Assembly (NCBI RefSeq): GCF_034351645.1
Contig: NZ_CP133782.1
Coordinates: forward strand, 2,485,001-2,549,000
Origin: Pseudomonas sp. DC1.2
GTDB taxonomy: Bacteria > Pseudomonadota > Gammaproteobacteria > Pseudomonadales > Pseudomonadaceae
DNA length: 64,000 nt
Direction of reading: 5' to 3'
Under the pieces are notes generated by a model. That model was not told the origin of the DNA. It was given only the letters and a program-made list of their open reading frames with translations, and searched no databases. Of this stretch, positions 11,591-20,740 are shown piece by piece. Positions within the stretch are counted from its first letter, which is position 1. Every line of letters starts with the position of its first letter. A program made the position numbers and the translations under genes.

Positions 11591-13690
11591 ATGCTTATTG
11601 GCACCTACTCTCCCGCGCTGGTTTTCATTTCGATCTGCGTGGCGATTCTTGCTTCTTATACCGCGCTTGACCTCACCGGGCGGATAGCGACCGCCAAGGG
11701 GCTGGCGGTTCACTTCTGGACCGCCGGTGGCGCCGTCGCCATGGGGGTTGGCGTCTGGTCGATGCATTTCATCGGCATGCTCGCGTTCAAGTTGCCCATC
11801 GAACTGGGTTACGACCTCAGTATTACCCTTCTCTCGTTGCTGATCGCGGTCCTGTCCTGCGGCTTCGCCCTGTGGCTGGTGAGTCAGCCGCAACTGCTGG
11901 CCTGGCAATTGGCATTCGGCGCGTTGGTCATGGGGGCCGGGATCAGTGCGATGCATTACACCGGTATGGCGGCGATGCGTATGCAGCCTGGCATCGATTA
12001 CGATCCTGCGCTGTTCAGTACCTCGCTGGTGATTGCGGTGGGCGCCTCCGCCGCGGCGTTATGGATCGCCTTTCGCCTGCGCCAGCACTCGCCTTACGTT
12101 GGCCTCTTGCGCGGCGGCGCCGCGGTGATCATGGGGGTCGCCATCGTGGGTATGCACTACACCGGCATGGCGGCAGCGCGTTTTGCCGACGGTGGTTTCT
12201 GTGGTGCGGCCCTCACCGGGTTGAGCGGCAAGGGACTGGACAACCTGGTACTGATCACTACTCTGGCGGTGTTGAGCATCGCCTTGCTGACGTCGGTTCT
12301 GGATGCGCGTCTGGAGGCGCGCACCGCCGACCTGGCCCATTCCCTGACCGAAGCCAACCGCGAACTGACTCAGTTGGCTTTGCACGATACCTTGACCGGT
12401 TTGCCTAACCGTATGCTGCTGGCTGACCGCATCGAGCAGGCCATCTCCAAGGTGCAGGAGCAGGGCGGTTGTTTTGCGTTGATGTTCATCGATCTGGACG
12501 GATTCAAACCGGTCAACGACGCCTTTGGTCACCATATGGGCGATCAGTTGCTGCGCGAGGTCGGCCTGCGCCTGCGTGAGGACTTGCGTAGCCAGGACAC
12601 CTTGGCACGGATTGGCGGTGACGAATTTGTGCTGCTGGTGCGACTAACTGAACCCGGCGATGCACTGAGTCTGGCAGCTCGTCAGGTCGGGCTGATTGCG
12701 CGTTCGTTTCGGGTCGCCGAGCACGACTTGCAGATTTCCGCCAGCGTCGGCATCGCGGTTTACCCTGGCAACGGTCAGAGCGCTCAGGAACTTCTGATGA
12801 ACGCCGACGCTGCCATGTACCACGCCAAAGGTGCCGGGAAAAACGGCTACAGCTTCTTTGACGCCTCCATGAACAGCAATGCCCGTAAACAACTGCAACT
12901 GCTGCAAGACCTGCGCAATGCCGTGGATTTGCAGCAGTTCAAGCTGCATTACCAGCCCAAGTTCGACGCGATGAATGGTCGACCGGTCGGTGCCGAGGCA
13001 CTGCTGCGTTGGGAGCACCCAGCCCAAGGCATGCTGCTGCCGGACAAATTCATCGATTTAGCGGAAAAAACCGGGCTGATCATTCCCATCGGCGAATGGG
13101 TACTCAACGAAGCGTGCCGCCAGATGCGTGAATGGTATGTGCAGGGCTACACCGACTGGCGGATCGCGGTGAATCTTTCGGCGTTGCAGTTCTGTCATGT
13201 CGGGCTGGTGCAAAGCGTCGCCAAAGCGCTCGCCACGCATCATTTACCCGCCAATAGCCTGACCCTGGAAATCACCGAAACCACCGCCATGAGCGACGCC
13301 GACGCGAGCATGACGGTGCTTCAGGAACTGTCGGAAATGGGCATCGATTTGTCCATCGATGACTTCGGCACTGGCTATTCGAGTTTGATGTACCTCAAAC
13401 GCCTGCCAGCGAATGAACTGAAAATCGACCGCGGTTTTGTCCGCGATCTGGAGCACGACAGCGATGACGCTGCCATCGTATCGGCCATCGTCGCCCTCGG
13501 TCAGGCGCTGGGGTTGCGCATTGTTGCCGAGGGCGTCGAGACCGGTGTGCAACAGGAGTTCCTGACGAAGCTGGGGTGTAATTCGCTACAGGGTTACCTG
13601 CTGGGCCATCCGCTGCCTGCGGATCAGTTTATGGCGGACATCCACCGTGGTGAGCAGCGGGCGGTGGGGGCTCATTCATCCTGCGGGTGA
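11591..13690 (+). CDS. MHYT-GGDEF-EAL cyclic-di-GMP turnover protein
   Basis: The product has about 699 residues. The first 230 form an MHYT membrane sensor with three characteristic motifs (SMHFIGMLAF, AMHYTGMAAM, GMHYTGMAAARF) in consecutive helices; the domain is proposed to bind copper and sense O2, CO or NO. The GGDEF domain has an intact RIGGDEF loop with a possible RxxD inhibitory site (RSQD) five residues before it. The EAL domain keeps GAEALLRWEHP and DDFGTGYSSL, so both cyclase and phosphodiesterase activities look possible. I chose the ATG beginning MLIGTYSP, the usual start of the family; an in-frame GTG at 11570 is an alternative. Monocistronic. Confidence 0.92.
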   Translation: MLIGTYSPALVFISICVAILASYTALDLTGRIATAKGLAVHFWTAGGAVAMGVGVWSMHFIGMLAFKLPIELGYDLSITLLSLLIAVLSCGFALWLVSQPQLLAWQLAFGALVMGAGISAMHYTGMAAMRMQPGIDYDPALFSTSLVIAVGASAAALWIAFRLRQHSPYVGLLRGGAAVIMGVAIVGMHYTGMAAARFADGGFCGAALTGLSGKGLDNLVLITTLAVLSIALLTSVLDARLEARTADLAHSLTEANRELTQLALHDTLTGLPNRMLLADRIEQAISKVQEQGGCFALMFIDLDGFKPVNDAFGHHMGDQLLREVGLRLREDLRSQDTLARIGGDEFVLLVRLTEPGDALSLAARQVGLIARSFRVAEHDLQISASVGIAVYPGNGQSAQELLMNADAAMYHAKGAGKNGYSFFDASMNSNARKQLQLLQDLRNAVDLQQFKLHYQPKFDAMNGRPVGAEALLRWEHPAQGMLLPDKFIDLAEKTGLIIPIGEWVLNEACRQMREWYVQGYTDWRIAVNLSALQFCHVGLVQSVAKALATHHLPANSLTLEITETTAMSDADASMTVLQELSEMGIDLSIDDFGTGYSSLMYLKRLPANELKIDRGFVRDLEHDSDDAAIVSAIVALGQALGLRIVAEGVETGVQQEFLTKLGCNSLQGYLLGHPLPADQFMADIHRGEQRAVGAHSSCG

Positions 13691-13766
13691 TAGCCCTTAT
13701 GCAAAACTTGCCAATGCCGGTTACTCTGGGCCCCGACTGCTTACGCTAGAAACGGGGAAAGTCAGC

Positions 13767-14513
13767 ATGGACAAAGTCATGATCATCACCGGCGGTAGCC
13801 GTGGCATCGGCGCGGCCACCGCGCTGTTGGCCGCAGAGCAAGGCTATCGGATCTGCATCAACTATCAGTCCGACGAACAGGCTGCGAACCGCGTACTGGA
13901 ACAGGTTCGCGCCTTGGGCGCCGAGGCCATTACGGTCCGGGCCGACGTCAGTATTGAAGACGAAGTGATCGCCATGTTCCACCATGTCGACACTGAGCTG
14001 GGGCGGGTGACCGCGCTGGTCAACAACGCGGGCACCGTCGGGCACAAGTCTCGGGTGGATGAGATGTCCGAGTTTCGCATTCTCAACATCATGAAAACCA
14101 ACGTTCTGGGGCCTATTCTCTGCGCCAAGCACGCGATCCTGCGCATGTCACCCAAACACGGTGGGCAGGGGGGCAGTATCGTCAATGTGTCGTCGGTGGC
14201 GTCGCGCTTGGGCGCGCCCAACGAGTATGTGGATTACGCGGCGTCGAAAGGCGCGTTGGACAGTTTCACCATTGGCCTGTCCAAGGAAGTGGCGGGCGAG
14301 GGGATTCGCGTCAACGCGGTACGTCCCGGTTACATCTATACCGATTTCCATGCGCTGAGCGGCGATCCGGACCGGGTCAGCAAGCTGGAGTCGGCGATTC
14401 CGATGGCCCGCGGTGGCCGGCCGGAAGAAGTGGCGGAGGCGATTATCTGGCTGTTGTCGGACAAGGCCTCTTATGCAACCGGGACCTTCGTTGATCTTGG
14501 CGGTGGGCGCTAA
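13767..14513 (+). CDS. short-chain dehydrogenase/reductase (classical SDR)
   Basis: 248 residues with the classical SDR layout: nucleotide-binding TGGSRGIGAATALL at residues 8-21, NNAGTVG, a serine in VNVSSVASRLG and the catalytic Y157xxxK161 in YVDYAASKGAL. The C-terminus WLLSDKASYATGTFVDLGG is typical of FabG-like and sugar-dehydrogenase-like SDRs. The basic residues after the first beta strand (GGSRG) favour NADP but do not prove it. The ATG has GGGGAAA upstream; the frame is open further up but that part is non-conserved. The substrate cannot be read from the sequence. Confidence 0.9.
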   Translation: MDKVMIITGGSRGIGAATALLAAEQGYRICINYQSDEQAANRVLEQVRALGAEAITVRADVSIEDEVIAMFHHVDTELGRVTALVNNAGTVGHKSRVDEMSEFRILNIMKTNVLGPILCAKHAILRMSPKHGGQGGSIVNVSSVASRLGAPNEYVDYAASKGALDSFTIGLSKEVAGEGIRVNAVRPGYIYTDFHALSGDPDRVSKLESAIPMARGGRPEEVAEAIIWLLSDKASYATGTFVDLGGGR

Positions 14514-14517
14514 ACGC

Positions 14518-14547
14518 TGACCGTTCCCACTTGCGCGCGAACGGTCA
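14518..14547. terminator. hairpin between convergent genes
   Basis: TGACCGTTC at 14518-14526 pairs perfectly with GAACGGTCA at 14539-14547 around a 12-base loop, lying between the stops of the SDR gene and the converging MocR gene. No T-run follows on either strand, so it may be a bidirectional weak terminator. Confidence 0.4.
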
Positions 14548-14550
14548 CTG

Positions 14551-15960
14551 TCAGAACGAGCGAACAATCCGTCCCAGCGTCTCCATCGCTCTCTGCGACG
14601 CCTCATCCCACGGGCTGCCGTAGTTCAAGCGAATGCAATTCCTGAAGCGCCGGGTCGGCGAGAAAATCGGCCCCGGCGCGATGCTGATGCCCTGCGCGAG
14701 TGCCATCTGGAACAATTTCAGTGAGTCCATCTGCGGTGGCAGTTCCAGCCACAGGAAATAGCCGCCCGCCGGTTGGCTGACTCGGGTTTGTGCCGGAAAA
14801 TAGCGCGCAATGGCGGCGAGCATCGCGCTTTGCTGTTCTTCCAGGGCATAACGCAGTTTGCGCAGGTGTCGATCGTAGCCGCCATGTTGCAGGTAATCGG
14901 CGATGGCCGCCTGGGCTGGCATCGAGGCGCAGAGCGAGGTCATCAGCTTCAGCCGTTCGATTTTTTGCGCGTAACGCCCGGCAGCCACCCAGCCGATCCG
15001 ATAGCCAGGGGCCAGGCTCTTGGCGAACGAACCGCAATGCATCACCAGCCCTTCGGTATCAAAAGCCTTGGCCGGTTTTGGGGCTTGTTGACCGTAATAG
15101 AGTTCGGCGTAGACATCGTCCTCGATCAGCGGCACCTGATGGCGGCGCAATAACTCAACCAGCTCCTGTTTCTTTGCCTCGGGCATGGTCGCCCCCATCG
15201 GATTCTGGAAACTGGTCATGCACCAACACGCTTTGATCGGGTGGCGCTCCAGGGTTTGCGCCAGTACGCCGAGGTCGATGCCATCGCGCGGGTGTACGGG
15301 GATTTCCACGGCTTTGAGTTTCAGCCGTTCCAGCACTTGCAGGCTGGCGTAAAACGCCGGGGCCTCGATGGCCACTAGATCGCCGGGTTCGGTAACGGCT
15401 TGCAGGCATAGGTTCAGTGCCTCCAGTGCGCCGTTGGTAATCAGCAGTTCTTCCATGGGCAGCATCAGACCGCCGACCATGTAGCGCAGGGCGATTTGTC
15501 GACGTAGCTGTGGGTTGCCTGGCGACATGTCGGTCACCACCATGCGTGGGTCCATGTCCCGCGCGGCACTGGCCAGAGAACGTGACAAGCGTTGCAGCGG
15601 AAACAGCGTAGGGCTCGGGAAGGCCGAGCCGAACGGCACGGTGGTCGGGTCTTTGATCGAATCCAGGACCGAAAACACCAGTTCACTGACATCGACTTCG
15701 GTGGATTCGTTGACCTGACTGCTGATCACCGGCTCTGAAAACGGGCTCGGTGCGTGGGTGTTGACGAAGTAGCCTGAGCGCGGCCGAGCACGGATCAGCC
15801 CGCGACGTTCCAGCAGGTAATACGCCTGGAACACGGTGGACGGGCTGACCCCATAGGTCTGGCTGGCGTAGCGCACGGACGGTACGCGCTGGCCGGGTCC
15901 AAGGACGCCGGAGCGGATTAGTTCTGCGATGTCTTCGGCGAATTTTTCGTAGCGTTTCAT
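14551..15960 (-). CDS. MocR-type transcriptional regulator (GntR HTH fused to aminotransferase fold)
   Basis: 469 residues, the length typical of MocR proteins. Residues 1-75 form a GntR winged helix (ELIRSGVLGPGQRVPSVRYA, YGVSPSTVFQAYYLLERRGL). The rest is a class I aminotransferase fold with the PLP-site signatures SFQNPMGATMP, LIEDDVYAELYYG and the Schiff-base lysine K314 in GSFAKSLAPGYRIGW. These proteins bind PLP and regulate vitamin B6, GABA, taurine or amino-acid genes, commonly a neighbour. Neither neighbouring gene is an obvious PLP-pathway gene. Target therefore unknown. Confidence 0.92.
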   Translation of the reverse strand: MKRYEKFAEDIAELIRSGVLGPGQRVPSVRYASQTYGVSPSTVFQAYYLLERRGLIRARPRSGYFVNTHAPSPFSEPVISSQVNESTEVDVSELVFSVLDSIKDPTTVPFGSAFPSPTLFPLQRLSRSLASAARDMDPRMVVTDMSPGNPQLRRQIALRYMVGGLMLPMEELLITNGALEALNLCLQAVTEPGDLVAIEAPAFYASLQVLERLKLKAVEIPVHPRDGIDLGVLAQTLERHPIKACWCMTSFQNPMGATMPEAKKQELVELLRRHQVPLIEDDVYAELYYGQQAPKPAKAFDTEGLVMHCGSFAKSLAPGYRIGWVAAGRYAQKIERLKLMTSLCASMPAQAAIADYLQHGGYDRHLRKLRYALEEQQSAMLAAIARYFPAQTRVSQPAGGYFLWLELPPQMDSLKLFQMALAQGISIAPGPIFSPTRRFRNCIRLNYGSPWDEASQRAMETLGRIVRSF

Positions 15961-16036
15961 CGAGTGCCTGGGTTGGTTTTATTCTGAAAATCGGCGCTGA
16001 CTTCTGCGTGAGCCGGCCGCACCGCAGTCTAAGGGA

Positions 16037-17467
16037 TCAACGATTCATCGGTGCAACAAACCGGCTTTTGGCCACGCTGTAGATGTCGGGCTGATCGCGG
16101 TCGACAATCTTGAAGCGGATGGTTTGTGAGCTGCTGCTCGGGCGTTCGGCGGTCATCGCCACGGATACCGGCACATCGACAATCTCGCCGGGCGCCAGGC
16201 TCAGCTCGGTCTTGCCTTGCAGTTGGAATCCATCGCCCGCTACCAGGCTCAAGTGGTACGCCTGGCGCTGCTGGGTTTTGTTGATGACTTTAAGGCTGTA
16301 GATATTTTCGATAAGGCCTTCACTGTTCTCACGGAACAGGCCACGGTCCTTGCTCACATCCAGCGATACCATTGGCCGTTCCACCAGCGCCAGGACCAGC
16401 GCGCCGATCATCAGCAACAACACGGCGGTGTAACCGATCAAGCGTGGCCGCAGCAGATGAGTCTTGCCACCCTGCAGCTCATGCTCGCTGGTGTAGCTGA
16501 TGAGTCCACGGGCGTAGCCCATTTTGTCCATGATCGAATCGCAGGCGTCGATACACGCCGCGCAGCCGATGCACTCCATCTGCAAGCCGTCGCGGATGTC
16601 GATACCGGTCGGACAGACTTGCACACATAACTGGCAATCAATGCAATCGCCCAGCCCGATGTTGGCGGGTTTGACCTCGCGTTTGCGTGGACCACGGATG
16701 TCACCCCGCGCCGCGTCGTAGGAAATGGTCAGGGTGTCTTTGTCGAACATCACACTCTGGAATCGCGCATAGGGGCACATGTGCATGCACACCGCTTCAC
16801 GCAGCCAGCCGGCGTTGATGTAAGTCGCCCCGCTGAAGAAGATGACCCAGAACAAACTGACACCCGCCATTTGCAGGGTCAGTAGCTCTTCGGCCAGCGG
16901 TCGGATGGGTGTGAAGTAACCGACAAAGGTCAGTCCGGTGAGCACGCTGATGGCCAGCCACAGCGTGTGCTTGGCCGAGCGCCGTAGCAGTTTGTTCAGG
17001 CCCCAGGGGGCGGCGTGCAGTTTGATCCGCTGGTTGCGTTCGCCCTCGGTGATTTTCTCGCACCACATGAAGATCCAGGTCCAGGAGCTTTGCGGGCAGG
17101 TGTAGCCGCACCAGACCCGGCCGGCAAACACCGTAATCGCAAACAAGCCGAACGCGGCGATGATCAGCAAGGCCGAGAGCAGGATGAAATCCTGTGGCCA
17201 GAAGGTCGCGCCAAAAATATGGAATTTGCTTTCGGACAGGTCCCAGAGCACCGCTTGACGGTCGCCCCAGGTCAGCCACACGGTGGCGAAGAACATCAAA
17301 AACAGAAAACCTGCGCCGGTCATGCGCAAGGTCCGGAACAGACCGGTGAAGCTGCGGGTGTGGATCAGATTATCGCTGGACCTGGCCTTCATCTTTGGAC
17401 GCGAAGGCTCATGGCTTTTGACTAACGGGGTGCTTTCTACGGTTCGGACGGGGATTCTATCGCTCAT
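16037..17467 (-). CDS. ccoG: CcoG/RdxA/FixG-type Fe-S membrane protein
   Basis: This family helps reduce copper during assembly of cbb3 cytochrome oxidase. The sequence shows a membrane region with CGYTCPQSSWTW, further helices, two 4Fe-4S clusters at roughly residues 250-300 (CIDCQLCVQVCP and ECIGCAACIDACDSIMDK), one more helix and a C-terminal Ig-like domain, the CcoG order. I chose the ATG at 17467 (MSDRIPVRTV), giving 476 residues. A longer start at 17491 exists, and a five-codon ORF with GGAGG upstream ends in an ATGA overlap with the chosen start. No ccoNOQP genes are in the window, so this may be a second, unlinked paralogue. An insertion sequence sits about 180 bases upstream. Confidence 0.9.
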   Translation of the reverse strand: MSDRIPVRTVESTPLVKSHEPSRPKMKARSSDNLIHTRSFTGLFRTLRMTGAGFLFLMFFATVWLTWGDRQAVLWDLSESKFHIFGATFWPQDFILLSALLIIAAFGLFAITVFAGRVWCGYTCPQSSWTWIFMWCEKITEGERNQRIKLHAAPWGLNKLLRRSAKHTLWLAISVLTGLTFVGYFTPIRPLAEELLTLQMAGVSLFWVIFFSGATYINAGWLREAVCMHMCPYARFQSVMFDKDTLTISYDAARGDIRGPRKREVKPANIGLGDCIDCQLCVQVCPTGIDIRDGLQMECIGCAACIDACDSIMDKMGYARGLISYTSEHELQGGKTHLLRPRLIGYTAVLLLMIGALVLALVERPMVSLDVSKDRGLFRENSEGLIENIYSLKVINKTQQRQAYHLSLVAGDGFQLQGKTELSLAPGEIVDVPVSVAMTAERPSSSSQTIRFKIVDRDQPDIYSVAKSRFVAPMNR

Positions 17468-17645
17468 GGTCTTTCGCTCATCAGCCTCCATCAGGCCGGT
17501 GAACTATGAGCGGCAATCTGTTTGCATAACAGACTCAGCTATTGCAATAAAAAGCAGATCAGATGAGCGTCCAGGTGGAGCCTGCGACACGTTGATGCAG
17601 TGGGCATCGCGGGCTGCGAATCTCTATATCGGGTGCACGGAGGGG

Positions 17646-17650
17646 GTGTT
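17646..17650. repeat. 5-bp target-site duplication, left copy
   Basis: GTGTT immediately before the inverted repeat TGGACTGGCCCC of the insertion sequence; the identical pentamer follows the other end. IS2-group elements make 5-bp duplications. Confidence 0.9.
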
Positions 17651-17687
17651 TGGACTGGCCCCTATCAAACCGGACACCTGCACCCCG

Positions 17688-18560
17688 TTAAATTGATGCC
17701 GCTGCCAAACGCCTAAACTCCCGTGGTGAACGGTATTTCAGCGCGCTGTGCGGATGCTCCTCGTTGTAATGCTCAAAGGCAATCGTCAGGTTACGCAAGG
17801 CTGTTTCCCGGTCAGGTTTGGGCATGTGCGCGACGTAGTCGCGTTTCATCGTTTTGACGAAGCTCTCGGCCATGCCGTTGCTCTGCGGGCTACGCACCGG
17901 TGTGGTCACCGGTTGCAAACCGATCTGTCGGGCAAACTGGCGTGTCTGTTCAGCGATGTAGGCCGAGCCATTGTCGCTCAGCCATTGCACCGGGGTGGCA
18001 GGCGCCTCTTCACCGAAGCGTTTTTCCACCGCCTCCAGCATCAGATCACGGATATCGTCGCCGCTGTACCCGGTCGGGCTGGCCACCCAACCGATGGCTT
18101 CGCGGTCGCAGCAGTCCAGGGCAAAGGTCACGCTCAGCTTGGCGTTATCATCACAGCGAAACTCAAACCCGTCCGAGCACCACCGGGTATCGCTGGTGGC
18201 CACGGCAATTCGGCCTTCGTGACGGCGTGCCACACCCGGTTGTTTAATCCGTCGCTCCAGCAGCAACTGATGATCGCGCATGACGCGATAAACCCGCTTG
18301 ACGTTGATCGGCGCCTGACTCTGCTTTTCACGCCGACGACGCAGCAACCCCCACACACGGCGGTACCCGTAGCTGGGCAGTTCACTCACTTCAGCCTGAA
18401 TTTCTTCGACCAGTGCGGCATCGTCCAGCGCAGGGCGACGCCGCTCGACCTGAGCATTTGGGTTGAGTCGAACCGTCAATTGCGAGCGCGCTACACCGAG
18501 ACTTTCACTGATCAGCTTCACTGGTCGTCCCCCGGCAACAAGGGTGAGTGCGCAATCCAT
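17688..18560 (-). CDS. IS3/IS2-type transposase OrfB (DDE integrase)
   Basis: From the internal ATG at 18560 ([20 protein letters not shown]) the product has 290 residues. It matches the IS2 OrfB plan: an HTH_21 segment ([35 protein letters not shown]) followed by the rve core with [20 protein letters not shown] (first D), [20 protein letters not shown] (second D) and [20 protein letters not shown] (E). The frame is open upstream to 18740, as needed for an OrfAB fusion by -1 frameshifting. I do not see the canonical A6G slippery run; AAGAAAAC near 18610 is the nearest thing, so the shift site is unproven. Confidence 0.93.
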   Translation of the reverse strand: MDCALTLVAGGRPVKLISESLGVARSQLTVRLNPNAQVERRRPALDDAALVEEIQAEVSELPSYGYRRVWGLLRRRREKQSQAPINVKRVYRVMRDHQLLLERRIKQPGVARRHEGRIAVATSDTRWCSDGFEFRCDDNAKLSVTFALDCCDREAIGWVASPTGYSGDDIRDLMLEAVEKRFGEEAPATPVQWLSDNGSAYIAEQTRQFARQIGLQPVTTPVRSPQSNGMAESFVKTMKRDYVAHMPKPDRETALRNLTIAFEHYNEEHPHSALKYRSPREFRRLAAASI

Positions 18561-18904
18561 TTTCGCGACCGAGCAATCTCCACAGCTTCCTGAAGGATCT
18601 CGACCTGCATGGTTTTCTTGCCAAGCATGCGCTGTAGCTCGCGGATCTGCTTGAGCGCATCGGCCAGCTCGGAAGCGGGCACCACGCTCTCCCCAGCACT
18701 GACAGCCGAGAGACTGCCGCTCTGATAGAGCTTGCGCCACTGAAACAACTGGTTGGCATTCACGCCATTCTGTCGAGCCACCACCGAGACGCTTTGCCCC
18801 GGTTGCAGGCTCTCGCGAACCATGGCCAGTTTTTGCTCCGGGCTCCAGCGGCGACGCCGCTCCTGACCCAAAAGCTCCCCACCCTTATCGTTTCTATTAG
18901 TCAT
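18518..18904 (-). CDS. IS3/IS2-type transposase OrfA (HTH protein)
   Basis: 128 residues from the ATG at 18904 ([20 protein letters not shown]). A HTH_Tnp_1 domain is clear: [40 protein letters not shown]. It is followed by a coiled-coil leucine zipper ([20 protein letters not shown]) and the conserved IS2-like end [12 protein letters not shown]. It overlaps orfB by 43 bases in the -1 frame. OrfA alone regulates the promoter in related elements; the OrfAB fusion is the transposase. Confidence 0.93.
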   Translation of the reverse strand: MTNRNDKGGELLGQERRRRWSPEQKLAMVRESLQPGQSVSVVARQNGVNANQLFQWRKLYQSGSLSAVSAGESVVPASELADALKQIRELQRMLGKKTMQVEILQEAVEIARSRKWIAHSPLLPGDDQ

Positions 18905-18974
18905 ATACACAGTCGTTTGCCTATCCCTTATGTTAAGGGGGAAACGGTGTCCTGTCTTTCAGGGGGCTCGTCCA

Positions 18975-18979
18975 GTGTT
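18975..18979. repeat. 5-bp target-site duplication, right copy
   Basis: GTGTT directly after the inverted-repeat end of the insertion sequence, identical to 17646-17650. Confidence 0.9.
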
Positions 18980-19110
18980 GATCCGGGTCAGTCAAATCAT
19001 CGAATCACGGTCGGTGGCCTTTAATCACTTAAGACAATCAACGGCGACGGTTAGGGCGTCAGCCTCTGCTTCGCTCATATTCTCCACGCTCGCTTCTGCG
19101 TTGAAGCGGT

Positions 19111-19141
19111 AAAAAACCGAGAGGGCGTGAAGCCCCCTCGG
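19111..19141 (-). terminator. intrinsic terminator of the accessory operon
   Basis: Read on the minus strand, CCGAGGGGGC at 19141-19132 pairs with GCCCTCTCGG (one mismatch) and is followed by TTTTTT (19116-19111). It lies eight bases past the stop of the 66-residue gene and would end transcription arriving from 22-19 kb. Confidence 0.9.
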
Positions 19142-19148
19142 CGGGTAC

Positions 19149-19349
19149 TTAACTGTACTCGATGGCTCCAATGGAGGTTTTTGATAAGTTCGACTGGAAG
19201 CTGTTGTTACGGGCCCGCCAATTTGGACCCAGCCAGGTTGCGATGGTGATCTGGAGCGCAGCATTGTGGACGTGTTTAGTGGTTTTCCAATAAACAATCT
19301 GAGTGGCTCCGGTAACAGTGTCTTCGAATTTTTCTTGACTGTACGCCAT
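19149..19349 (-). CDS. small protein of unknown family, 66 residues
   Basis: Starts MAYSQEKFEDTVTGATQIVY and ends SKTSIGAIEYS. The ATG is preceded by ACGAGGTAAAAAATC, a good ribosome site, and the stop is followed at once by a strong terminator, so it looks like the last gene of the minus-strand operon begun by the two larger proteins. No signal peptide or membrane helix; tryptophan and aromatic residues are frequent (VYWKTTKHVHN, ATWLGPNWRARNN). I do not recognise it. Possible roles are a chaperone, immunity or accessory factor for its neighbours, but nothing in the sequence decides this. Confidence 0.75.
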   Translation of the reverse strand: MAYSQEKFEDTVTGATQIVYWKTTKHVHNAALQITIATWLGPNWRARNNSFQSNLSKTSIGAIEYS

Positions 19350-19465
19350 GATTTTTTACCTCGTTCATTCCATTAAAAACATAGGTTTGGTGGTGCGTGT
19401 GTGGCTCGTTACTCATCTGTTTTGGTCATTGCAGTCCTCCTTGGTCAGCGCTTGAAAAAGTTCGG

Positions 19466-20659
19466 TCAGTGCGAGGTCGGGTTACTGATCACGCCGAGCA
19501 GCACCGGCAGGTTCGAATCCCGTGCGTCAAAATGAATATCAACGGCACCCGAGCTGCCGCTTGCCCCGGCCGGGAGTTGTACGGTTGCCGTCGCCTGGAC
19601 GTTGAACGGCCCGATGCGCGTGACCGAGTTGGCCAAACCTTGGGCCTGCGCCAGGTTGCTGGCCCTCAGCGTCAGGTGCGGACGAAAGCCCACCACGGCA
19701 TGGCTGGGCAGCAGGCCAATGGCGCCGTTGGCACTGAAAAAATCGGCCGCCGCGGGCGGTATCGGGTAACGGGCGCCGTCAAAAAAATTGGCGTTAAACC
19801 AAGCGGAAGCGCTGAGTGCGAAGCGTGAAAATTGCTCAACCGACAGGCTCATGGTGATGGAGGTGCTGCTGAGGTTACTGAGTGCTATCGAGCGGGTATT
19901 GGCGGCGCTCAGCTCAATAAATGCCGGCCAGTCGGCAGCGGTCAGCATTTGCGTGAGTACGGTGTGGCTGGATGACGAGGGCAGGTTGATGGCGACGCTG
20001 TCAAGCAGGGTCATCGGAGCGCTACTGCGCAGCAACCCGTTGCCACGCCAGACGGGCAGGGTCTGGGCCCACTGCTCAAGGGTGTATCCGGGGCATTGAA
20101 AAATCGTGGTGTCGGCAGTGCCAGCCGTCATGTTGAGTGATGTCGGTTGCTGAAGAGAGGCCAGCCAGCACTGATCCATTGCCGTAATAATCTGCGGTGC
20201 GCAGGCGTTGCAGGCGCTCTTGAGCGATTGATGCGCCGCTGCCAGGCTGGCGGCATTCGTGGTGGTGTTTGCCGTGCGTAAACCTGTCTGAGCCCCGGCG
20301 GTTTGAGACGCGCGCGTGGCTAGCAGCAGTTGCCGATAGTGTTCGAAATTGATCGGCGCTGCCGCCGTGTGAGCGTTTGCCTGTAAGAGTAGGGGGGAGG
20401 GTGCAGCGTCTTGAAGCAGATAGCTGAGGTAAACCCAGTAAGACGAAAACAGTCCGCTGTGGGGTGAATAGCTGCCGTTGGGTGAGGGGATGCCATTGCC
20501 CAGTTGATAGATGCTCCAGTTACACACGCCGGTATCCGGGCTGCCAAGGTCACTGAAGGTATCGATGGCCGCGACCGAAAAAATCTCGCTACCCGTCACG
20601 TGCGCCCAATGGGCAAGGGTCTGCGTATAAAGCTGCCACATTGATGAGTCGCTTGGCAC
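19466..20659 (-). CDS. unrecognised beta-rich protein, paralogue of the upstream gene
   Basis: 397 residues from a GTG at 20659 that has AGGGAGC nine bases before it; the first ATG (20641) lacks such a site. It is a diverged paralogue of the next gene upstream. The N-terminus shares DLGSPD...NGIPSP...SGLFSSYWVYL with DLGNPN...GDVVPA...SGLLSAYATFL. The C-terminus shares HAVVGFRPHLTLRASNLA, RIGPFNVQATATV and SNLPVLLGVIS with VGFEPTVTLKMSAS, GIGPFRLGSLKG and STLPILLGVIS. No signal peptide and no long hydrophobic helix are present; serine/threonine-rich alternating stretches suggest beta strands. I do not recognise the family. A secreted or pore-forming role is possible but is only inference. Confidence 0.8.
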   Translation of the reverse strand: MPSDSSMWQLYTQTLAHWAHVTGSEIFSVAAIDTFSDLGSPDTGVCNWSIYQLGNGIPSPNGSYSPHSGLFSSYWVYLSYLLQDAAPSPLLLQANAHTAAAPINFEHYRQLLLATRASQTAGAQTGLRTANTTTNAASLAAAHQSLKSACNACAPQIITAMDQCWLASLQQPTSLNMTAGTADTTIFQCPGYTLEQWAQTLPVWRGNGLLRSSAPMTLLDSVAINLPSSSSHTVLTQMLTAADWPAFIELSAANTRSIALSNLSSTSITMSLSVEQFSRFALSASAWFNANFFDGARYPIPPAAADFFSANGAIGLLPSHAVVGFRPHLTLRASNLAQAQGLANSVTRIGPFNVQATATVQLPAGASGSSGAVDIHFDARDSNLPVLLGVISNPTSH

Positions 20660-20740
20660 GGTCAGTGCTCCCTGTTTTGGCGCGGATCCAGAGGCGGTCC
20701 ACCCTTTGCCGAAAGGCGAAGGGCAACCGCTGGCGAAGGC

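Larger units (their letters stand above)
17651..18974 (-). mobile_element. complete IS3-family insertion sequence, IS2 group (1324 bp)
   Basis: The element carries orfA and orfB in the -1 relation typical of IS3. Its ends are imperfect inverted repeats. The end at 17651 reads TGGACTGGCCCC...GGACACC and the other end, read from 18974 on the minus strand, reads TGGACGAGCCCC...GGACACC. Both are flanked by GTGTT. The length is close to IS2 itself (about 1.33 kb). Intact frames, matching ends and an undamaged target duplication indicate a recent, probably still active insertion. It landed between ccoG and the accessory block and breaks no recognisable gene. Confidence 0.95.

Noticed and set aside
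18600..18625. canonical A6G slippery site for OrfAB frameshifting
   Set aside because: Only AAGAAAAC is present; the -1 relation of the frames is clear but I could not identify a standard slip site.
19025..19297. 90-codon minus-strand frame overlapping the 66-residue gene
   Set aside because: No ribosome site, runs through the strong terminator, and the overlapping 66-residue frame has good start and stop context.
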